In this document: piece by piece, positions 55,877 to 64,000 of the stretch
Layout of the letters: each line of letters begins with the position of its first letter
How positions within the stretch are numbered: position 1 is the stretch's first letter
From: Toxotes chatareus
Lineage: Eukaryota; Chordata; Actinopteri; Toxotidae
DNA: 64,000 nucleotides
Assembly: GCA_016801885.1 (NCBI GenBank)
Contig: JAFBJY010000388.1
Location: forward strand, 62,001 to 126,000
Direction of reading: 5' to 3'
Notes under the pieces: generated by a model
Told to the model about the DNA's origin: nothing
Database searches by the model: none
The model's input: only the letters and a program-made list of their open reading frames with translations
Position numbers and translations under genes: made by a program

Positions 55877-56779
55877 CCTCAGAAGAATGGCTCTGTGCAG
55901 ACTACAACTGCTGCAAAGTGAGGGCGGGACGGGGCACGAGGAGAGGAGCAATCTGACCACAGCAACACTGACTCACAGACTACAGGAGGTAACACACACA
56001 CACACACACACTGCTTGCAATGAAGACCAGCTTTTCTCACACACTGATTACATGTCACCTGATTGACTACACTGCACAGCACATGTTTCAGAAGGGCCAG
56101 ATGAAAGGTTTGGAACAGAAAGCCACTAGAAGTGGAGAAATTGAATATGACATGTATTTATTGGACAAAAAGGCTGCTGCTGTCTCTGTATCTCTCTCTC
56201 ATTCACAAGATGAACTGTTTGATGGTGCGTCCCCACACGTGTCGCTGGCGAAACCTGCCCACTGGACATGGCAGGAAATGGGACCATGGCTTCACAGACA
56301 ACAGACCCTCTCTGATTTCAGGCCCACGAAAGGGGATCCCAGAACACTGTACAGCGAAAGGGCTGATCAGAAAACTTTATTGCCAGGTATGTTACACATA
56401 CAAGGAATTTGGCGTGGTGTTGTTGGTGCAAAAAACAGACAAATTGGACTGACAAGTCCCATAACACAAAGTTGAACAAGAGAAGAAAGTTTTAATACTA
56501 AAATAAGAGAAAGAGGAAGAAAGTCTGTACAAATAATAATAGTATAATGTGCAATGTTGCAAAGATGTATGTAAACAAAACTTAAATCTACTGCCTTTGT
56601 CGACAGAACGATTTGCTTGATTCCTAATACACACACCACACCTTGCATGCTTTTACATGACACACCAGTTGACATGGCTGAACTATCTGAGGTGCCACCC
56701 TGTTTGTGGGCGCGTCACAAATATGACGTGGGGCTTATTGAGGAGCCACACCTCTTGTAGTTCACCCAAAATCAGATTA

Positions 56780-58135
56780 CAGACCATGCATGAAACAATA
56801 TCCATTCAAACCAGAAGCGTTAAATGGTATCAGGCCTGTTTTGATTCACTTTTAAAGGCTGGAGTTATAGTCCCGTGCGATGACTCCCCTGTCAGAACAC
56901 CAATTTTTCCAGTTAAGAAAATCCCAGACGCAGATCAACCCACTGAGTGGCGATTTGTGCAAGATTTGCAAGCAGTAAATGCTGCAATATATCTGCATGG
57001 CGCCTCAAGTTTCAAATCCACATACAATTTTGTGGTTAATTCCACCTAATGCCACTCATTTCTCCGTCATTGATCTTGCAAATGCTTTTTCTCCGTTCCC
57101 GTTCATCCAGACAGTCAATTCTGGTTTGCGTTGCTTTTGATGGTAAAGGCTACACTTGGACTCGCTGTCCTCAGGGATATTCAGAAAGTCTGGAGTATTC
57201 CACAGTGCACTGCGTGACAGTTTACAGAGCCTCCATTTGCCTTTAGGTTCTGTCTTGTTACAGTATGTTGATGATTTGTAGTCCATCACAGGAAGCATGT
57301 AAAACAGATACAATAGCATTGCTAAAACACCTAGCAAACAATGGCCATAAAGCTAGCTTGTCAAAACTGCAGTTTGCTCAGACTTGTGTTCCATATTTGG
57401 GACATGTGATCACAGCAGAGGGCAAATCCTCTCTCCCAAACGTATTGAAGCAGTTCAATCTGTATCAAAACCAACCACCAAAAAGCAAATGATGAGTTTC
57501 TTAGGCATGACGTCATATTGCAGACAGTGGATCCCAAATTATTCAGAGAGAGAGAGCACCTCTCTCTTCCATGATTCATGGTAACAATCTGTGTGCACAT
57601 GACAGACTGACTTGGACTGACCAAACTGACAGAGCCTTCACTGACTTAAAGGCTTCTTTGCAGGCTGCTCCCACACTGGGACTGCCAAACCCTGACTGTC
57701 CCTTTACTCAGTTTGTTGTCCAGAAGGACGGATACATGACCTCTGTTTTGACACAGGAGCATGGGGTAGACTGAGAGCTGGAGCTTATATTTCCACCAAG
57801 CTTGATGCTGTTGCCGCTGGTCTCCCTCTCTGTCTGCGTGCTGTAGCTGCAGCAGAGAAGGCTGTGGTTGCATCACGTGATATTGTTGGTTATGGAGATT
57901 TGACTCTCAGGGTTCCTCATGCTGTTGCTCACATTCTGCACACACAGCGCTGGTTAACATATCACACTACTTTGCTTGATATGCTAACATTACTGTTAAA
58001 AGATGCAGTGTACTTAATCCAGCAACTCTTCTCCCAACTGCAGCAGATGGAGAAGCACATGACTGTCTTCAGATTCTTGATGAAGTTTGCACACCCAGAC
58101 CAGATCTTCCCACTCAGCCCATACCAAATGCAGAC
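56780..58135 (+). pseudogene. pol: ERV-2 reverse transcriptase remnant
   Basis: Pieces in alternating frames: YPFKPEALNGI at about 56800, FPVKKI and WRFVQDLQAVN near 56920-56980, VIDLANAF near 57070, the YVDD active site at 57264-57275, and KKQMMSFLGM at about 57480. The connection region runs to 58135. Many frameshifts, consistent with decay or with low sequence quality. Confidence 0.75.
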
Positions 58136-58379
58136 ATGGAGCTGTTTGTGGATGGTTCGGCGCCCCATAGCGTGGACACAGGTGCTGCTCGAGTGGGTTT
58201 TGCAATAGTGACACCACATGACATTTTGCTGAGTGGCAAACTGCCATCACATTTTTCAGCACAAGCTGCAGAACTTGTAGCTCTTACTGAAGCCTGTAAA
58301 CTGGCTTCAGGTAAAACTGTGAATATTTACACAGACTCGCGTTATGCGTTTGGAGTGGTGCATGATTTTGGGGCCCTCT
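58136..58379 (+). pseudogene. pol: ERV-2 RNase H (truncated)
   Basis: Open frame MELFVDGSAPHSVDTGAARV...FSAQAAELVALTEACKLA...VNIYTDSRYAFGVVHDFGALL. The D, E and D of the RNase H active site (VDGS, AELVALTEA, YTDSRYA) are all present. The frame continues 20 codons into gene intron sequence after the junction at about 58379. Confidence 0.85.
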
Positions 58380-61300
58380 TAGTGAGTGTTTCTACCATTG
58401 ATATTTCTAAGTGTAATTTCATCTTATTTATTGTTTGATGTACAAGGACAGTGTATGTTAATAAACTTTGCTATAAATACACCAGGACAAGTGTAGAGGA
58501 TCTAAATGCACATTTACACCAAGCTCAAAGTAATAAACCTAAATCAGGCTGAAGGGTCTTCATGTCAAACTGCAGCAGTAGTGTTCAGTTGTCCCTGTCC
58601 CACATTGTAGATGTAGATAAACAGGGACAGTCCTGTAAACGTGATGTCTGTTGGTTCTCACAACTAGTTTTGATGGAAAGGGCACAAAGTAGAAACAGCT
58701 AATGGTAATATTGGTAGAAACCCTCATTTACCGATGGTAATGAATATGTTCTCGTTTATCTTCTGCTTTAGTCTTCTGTGTATTTGATCCACTAATTATC
58801 CGCTGGCTAATTAGTGACTGTATGTCCTTTTATGTCCCTCCAGAGAGTACTGACCCAGTGGCTACAGGCTCTGTGATCAGTAATGTCCTCAACATGTCCC
58901 TTCTGGCTCTTCTGAGCTCCAAAAAACTGGTGCCACGCTTGGTACCGCCATCAAGACCCCGTGCCAACAACATGGTAGGCTGTTTGTCTGTGCAGCTGCA
59001 GACATGCTAACTATGATCCTCAGCCACCCCTGTCCTGAATGTCCGTAAGCTCATTGAATAATAGCTCTGTCCTGGCTGACATAACATGCTGTTGATGTGA
59101 TATTGTGCCTTTCCTGCTTAGGCCATTTCAGAGATGGCGTAATTTGCAGCCATTCTCTGTTTACAAAACGCTTCCAGACGTTTCCGCATCATCCAGAACA
59201 ACCCCTGTTCTTCCGCAAGTCGACCCCAAGGCCAACACACACAGACAGAAGTCATCACTACGCACTCTTTGAGTCGTCTGAGGTCGGTAATTGATTGGCA
59301 GTGTTTGCTCATATTCAGTTAGACATATGTCTTATCTACTGCCACTGGCATGATGTCCCAGCGTCGCTCCATGTGCATGTGTTTGATGTCACACTGCTCA
59401 ATAGCCCTTGTGTCTGCTCATAGGATGCACCTGTTAACGGGCAAAAGCAGCTGTGTAAACAGCAAAGAAGCAAGAGGAAGAGAGGAGGTCCATATAGAGA
59501 AGTCTCAACCTCTTTGGATGCTTCTGGGATGCACCAGAAGATGAAGAGCACAGAGAAATGCATGGTAGCGACTCAAGCTTGGGAGAAGACCTCAGCAAAG
59601 ACAAGCACTGTAGGGCCATGAGCTTCCAGCTGCTGCTTCCACTCTTCAGCTGCACAAGACCAAAGCAAAGCAGTTTTGGATACAGACATGAGGGAAACAT
59701 CATTGATAAACTGTCTTGTAGACAGTAGGAGACAATAAAAGGAGTCAATCCATCTGAAGCAGGAAAGGACAAGGCTGCAGGTGCCTATGACAAAGGCATC
59801 TAACCAATGGCAGAGCAGCTCCATGGAGACGGCCATGCCAGAGGCCACTCTAAGGTAACATATGCGAGTGCCTCATGGCCAGCCTGTTGCTGTTGGAGTC
59901 GGTTGTTCTTCTGTGTAGCCTGCTAGCTCAGAGCTTTCATGTCTCTTTTTCATCCCTGTTTCACCAGGTCACTCAACAATGGTTAACGTTGCTTGTAGAG
60001 TGTCCAACAAGAACCGCAGCCATCCTAACAACGTAGCAGCTCCACCTGTGGCGTGGAAGGGGGAAACACAACAGACAGAGCAGACAAAAGTCAGCAGAGG
60101 GGACAAAGAGTGCCAAGAACCAGCTGCTAGAGGAGGAGGTGAAGAAGGAGAGGGGAGAGAAAGAGAGGGAAGCCAGAAAGGAGTAAGGAGCTTAGAGAGA
60201 GAGGAAGGAGAGGGAGGGATGAAAGATTTCAGGGAGGGAGAGGGAGGAGGAAAGAGGGAGAGAAAGAGGAGCACACGGTGAAGGTTTGTCCGATCCAGGT
60301 GGTCTTGCCGTCGGAGGGATACAAGCAGAGCCTCCTGGACGGACGCACAGCATAACAGCCTGCTGGTGCTGAGACCACAATGCTAGGAGGGAGGTGTTGC
60401 TGTCAAAACCTGACACTTGAATGTCTCCTGTGTCCCAACCCACAACCCTACTTTTGTCTGTCATGACATCAGGTGGAGGATCTATAATTCACTTCTCATT
60501 CAACATGGAGTGACTTTGTGACATTAGATGAAGTAGAAAGTTAGGCTGATCTTCCAGAGCCTCTGCCATGAACTTAAGGGAAACCATGCAGAGGGAGGTG
60601 AGACATCTGTCCTTCAGACACCACAGGGGTACACATTTAGCTTGTGTATATCCCGTCAAGCTTTTCTCTGCTATGTTTGAGGGGGTGACCGAGACTTAAA
60701 TGTCCACAGTCTGTCAGTCCTTTTCTGGTTTTCTGCTTCTAGGACACACCCATGGAGGTTGCTATAGAAACAGCTTTTTTAATGGATGCCACAGTGACTT
60801 GCTCAAGTCTGGATCAATCTATTTGAGTCCCGAACCCCGAGAGCACCAACAGCTGACTCTCAGACAGGCCGCCAGGTTTAACACCGGTCCGTCCTCACCG
60901 CTGCAGCATCCACCTTACCAGCCCACACAGGCTGAGTCCTCTCACAAACACCTGAGACTGGCAGGCCAGCCTCACACTGGCTCACTTCACCATCAACACA
61001 CAGCACAGTCTTTCCTAGTATTTTTCTTATTTTTTTGGCTCAAATTATAAATTTGGCCTGAAATCTGTCTTATGTTTAGAAATCACACCACTGCCCACCT
61101 GGACTCTACCCCAGGGTCCAACACCTGTCTGTGTCTGCCCTGCAGCATCAGGTAACCCACCTGAAGCTGCTCTCTGCATTCTCCTCAAACAGCCCAGTCA
61201 TAGGAGCAGTGACCGCAGAGAGTGAGTAACTCATAAGAAAGAGGAGAGTCCTCTCAGTCACAGCCAGGCCAAGGAGGAGGAGATTTGTGCTGCGTGCTGG

Positions 61301-61632
61301 GACAAAACAGAAGGACAGGAGAAGATGGTGACCAGGAGGACAAGAGACGGAGCTCCTGGGCAGAGACAGGTAACGCTTTGATTTTCTTTTGAAGTAGAAC
61401 TGTGGAGTGGCAGTAGTTCCTCAGGGTAGAGAATCAGGTTGATGATGAATGGATGGACGCTAATCCTGGGGCAGGTACTTGTCATAAGTCATTGCAGGTG
61501 TTTAATAACAGCACCAAGATGAAGACACATGAGGTCCATTTAAAAATGCTTAACATAGTTTATCTGCTGTGAGTTGAGTAGCCAGGACCAGGTCTTTTTA
61601 TCCCTGTGTCCTAGATTGACTTTAAAGCAGTC

Positions 61633-62940
61633 TGAAAAGACTGTCTTTAGGGGTTTGGGACCTCTGTCTGTGCACATTTAAACACTGATCCAAGAGCCAT
61701 TTCAACTTTATTTGGGAAAGAAACCCAGGCATGAGAGAATTCCCTCTTCAGTCTGTTCAGACACTGCCATGTCAGGGGGCCATCAGGTCCACTGCAGCAG
61801 TGTCCAGGCTATAGATCTGCTGCACAAGAACGTCCACTTACATTACCTGAACTTCCTTTTTACCCACCAGTGTGTGAGTCCCCAGCCACACAATTACCAG
61901 CCATAGTGGACCCTCAGGCAGCAAATATTCCAGGCAGGCACCCCAGACACATGTGCTCCCTGCTTCCAGCCTCTTCCCACATTACACACAGCTGCCACAT
62001 TCACCCAGGTCTCTGTAGCCCAACAGCAGCAAATTCAAGTGCCACGATCCCATGTGTGTACTGGTGCCACACTGCCTCCAACCTGTGCACCCAGGAGCCA
62101 ACCATCCTAACACCTTGTGCATTATACTCAAGCCCTCATCAACTTGGGTACAGCATACACCAACCCCACACAGAGTAGGGCATTTCACCCACACGCCCAA
62201 AATGCAACCCTCATGTTTACTCATCCTAGTCTGCATATCCCCTCAATCCCACTCATCCCAGCCTGCCCCTGCTCCTCCTTCAGCTTGTTCCATGCATCAG
62301 CCCCAGCTTTGCTTTAATGACCGACCTGTGATATTCTTCACGCATTGAAGTACTTATTCCCCAATCCCATGCAGAGATCCTCGTGAATTTGTGTAATGTT
62401 GGAAGATGCACTTATCAACCTTTTACCTCCAGATGAACCAGAACTGTACAAGTACCATATTCCTATTAGGACCATCTGCACCTGAGTTCAGCCCGCCATA
62501 TTGCCTTCATATGCTCATGACCCACGACCCTATACCATGGTTTGGCAGCTTTTATATGTTGGTATGGCTACTACAGCACCTTGCTCTAAAAGAACATAGT
62601 CCATCCTGAACCCTTCCTAGGTTAGAGTGAGATCTATGGCTTGTTATGTTATGTTCTTGGCCCATAGAGGTGTGGGGAGCAGAACTTGCTTGTGCATCAC
62701 ATGTACATCGTTGCTGAGTAAGTTACTATGAAATGTGGCTAACTATGTAAGATATGCTGGCAATAGTTCAATCTCTAATGAACACTATGATCTGGCACTT
62801 CCCTATGGCTCCAGGAAGAATCAGAGTGCCAAGTCAAGCAGCCCAGGTATCCACTTTCAAGTTCTTCTCAAGCCCTCAGAGAAAGAGGTCAGAAATTCCA
62901 AGTTTCCTCCTTTTGTCCTGTTATGAGATTCTCTTTAACA
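61633..62940 (+). mobile_element. Gag-like insertion, copy 3
   Basis: Same insertion as 45837-47159, with CAGTC at 61628-61632 and 62941-62945. The gag-like frame is shattered by small indels, though LLPPDEPELYKYH- and ALKE-type pieces are recognisable. Confidence 0.8.
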
Positions 62941-63174
62941 CAGTCCCGTCTCTTCTAGGAAAGCACACGCCCAAAGACCAAAACAAACGGAGAAGAGGAG
63001 AGTAGGAAGAAGACATTACAGATGAAACACTATGAGCACGGACTACTCCCCCCTTTGACCCTGTAATCCAAAGGGTGTGACATTTATTCAGATCAGTTCA
63101 TCACTGTTTTCTTTACATGCATTTCCACAGTCACTCTCGTGTGTGTGTGTGTGTGTGTGTGGGTGTGTGTCTCG

Positions 63175-63472
63175 GCATGGAGTTCTTGTCCAAAATGACC
63201 CTTTTCTGTACAGTATGTAATCCAGTCTTTCTTTCAGCCTAACCAAAGAAGTTGAGATCAACCACTGCAAAACCATCAAAACACTGGCCGAGAACCTAAA
63301 GGTAGGTAGCCCTGGTTGTCATTGCACTTTCTCCTCTTTATTCTGCTCCATTTTCACACTTACTGTGATACAGGTGACAAAACGTCCACGCAGTGTTCGC
63401 TAAAGACGCTTCCTAGAAATACCTGCAGACTGAGAAGACGGTGAATGTGATGGACAAACCAGACCCCATTGA
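63175..63472 (+). pseudogene. znf638-like: znf638-like copy 3: zinc finger and last exon
   Basis: GGCATGGAGTTCTTGTCC onward corresponds to the matrin-type finger. The acceptor reads CTCGGC instead of CTCAGG, a codon's worth of bases is missing in EFLVPK, and several bases are added near the second half (CAGTCTTTCTTTCAGCC). The last exon 63417-63472 is near identical to copy 2 until a small loss shifts the TGA. Confidence 0.65.
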
Positions 63473-64000
63473 ATGGCTGTGAAGCTTTTCACCACTTTTG
63501 CCATTCCTCCTTTTTGTATCGCTCCTTTGTTTCTCACCAAGGTCCAGATTCTCAAGCACTGGTATAGATTATGAATTCCATGTTCCATTTAAATATGACG
63601 CTAGTAAAAATGTATTTACTAAATTGTGGCTTGTCGTCATTCACAATCTCAGTGTCTGATAACATTTGAAGTCTGTTATCAATGATTTATAGCATCATAA
63701 ACCACACACTGTCATCACAATAACCTTGAAGCAAAAGATGAAAATCTCACTGCATCAACTTTGTATTCACACCTGCACTGATTTTCATTGGCATAAAAGG
63801 CAAATTAATACATTGTTTCTTCACTGTCTGCTACTCACACTATTTCCATATTCTATATGTTACCGTCATTTTAGTGCTTTATCCAAAGGGCTTTATATTT
63901 GCCTTGTTTACCCATTCAACACATTAATAATAATAACACGAGGCAGTGCATGTGGACAGTAGAGCTGAGGATCAAATCACAGCCCAGCTCCAGCAGCTCC
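63473..64000. other. 3' flank of copy 3, no gene
   Basis: Matches 47723-48265 with many small indels. No additional feature seen. Confidence 0.6.

Larger units (their letters stand above)
54631..58379 (+). mobile_element. Endogenous retrovirus ERV-2, truncated after RNase H
   Basis: Sense orientation: LTR, primer binding site, gag start (55430), nucleocapsid zinc knuckle (55835-55876), RT with YVDD (57264-57275), connection region and RNase H (58136-58379). Frames are broken throughout. The sequence stops in RNase H and passes directly into an intron of znf638-like copy 3. Integrase, env and the 3' LTR are absent. Its RNase H resembles that of ERV-1, so the two are related lineages. Not functional. 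Confidence 0.87.
58380..63472 (+). pseudogene. znf638-like: znf638-like gene, copy 3 (partial, indel-ridden)
   Basis: Begins at the donor of the VALYNLLMGSVEPL exon. Exon counterparts: 58853-58974, 59122-59282, 59424-59853, 59968-60381, 60474-60627, 60744-60961, 61079-61369, 62959-63013, 63175-63301 and 63417-63472. Nearly every exon carries several 1-4 bp insertions or deletions relative to copy 2, as do introns. Copy 3 shares with copy 2 the CT donor and the gag-like insertion, so these two are closest relatives. RRM1 and RRM2 are absent. Confidence 0.75.

Noticed and set aside
1..64000. tRNA, rRNA or other structural RNA genes
   Set aside because: Only tRNA-derived SINE remnants and tRNA-complementary primer sites were seen; no complete cloverleaf or rRNA segment was recognised.

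Overview
This is a stretch of teleost fish genome, most likely from a percomorph. The evidence is dense L2/CR1-type LINEs, hAT and Tc1 transposons, endogenous retroviruses (ERVs) of the fish type, tRNA-derived SINE remnants, and vertebrate introns with GT-AG borders. The species cannot be named from the sequence.

The backbone is a head-to-tail array of copies of one multi-exon gene on the + strand. I recognise it as a ZNF638 (NP220)-like nuclear RNA-binding protein of the matrin-3/RBM20 family. The pieces visible are RRM halves, an acidic Ser/Glu-rich tail, an FPFN...FVTLDEV motif and a C-terminal matrin-type zinc finger. Copy 1 runs from the left edge to about 19.9 kb, with its 5' end outside the window. 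Copy 2 runs from a probable promoter/first exon at about 23.9 kb to 47.7 kb. Copy 3 is partial, from 58.38 kb to 63.5 kb. A second promoter-like segment, nearly identical to the first, lies at about 53.0 kb.

No copy looks intact. All three carry the same premature TAG early in one exon. Copy 1 has also lost one RRM exon and the zinc-finger exons, has an ERV (5-bp target duplication) inside an RRM exon, and has a LINE inside another exon. Copy 2 has a GT-to-CT splice donor, a CAG-to-TAG stop and a deletion across an exon/intron border. Copy 3 is riddled with small indels and starts at an abrupt junction with a truncated ERV, so it may be unpolished or chimeric assembly sequence.

Between and inside the copies lie the mobile elements. 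They include at least nine LINE insertions or fragments, two ERVs (PBSs fitting tRNA-Tyr and tRNA-Ser), and a 1.3-kb gag-like insertion with a 5-bp target duplication found in copies 2 and 3 but not copy 1. There are also a hAT MITE with 8-bp target duplications, a nearly intact ZBED-type hAT transposase, and a Tc1 remnant. The pattern of insertions shared or private among copies gives a relative chronology of the duplications. Exon borders and motifs were read by eye; no alignment scores or database searches were run.
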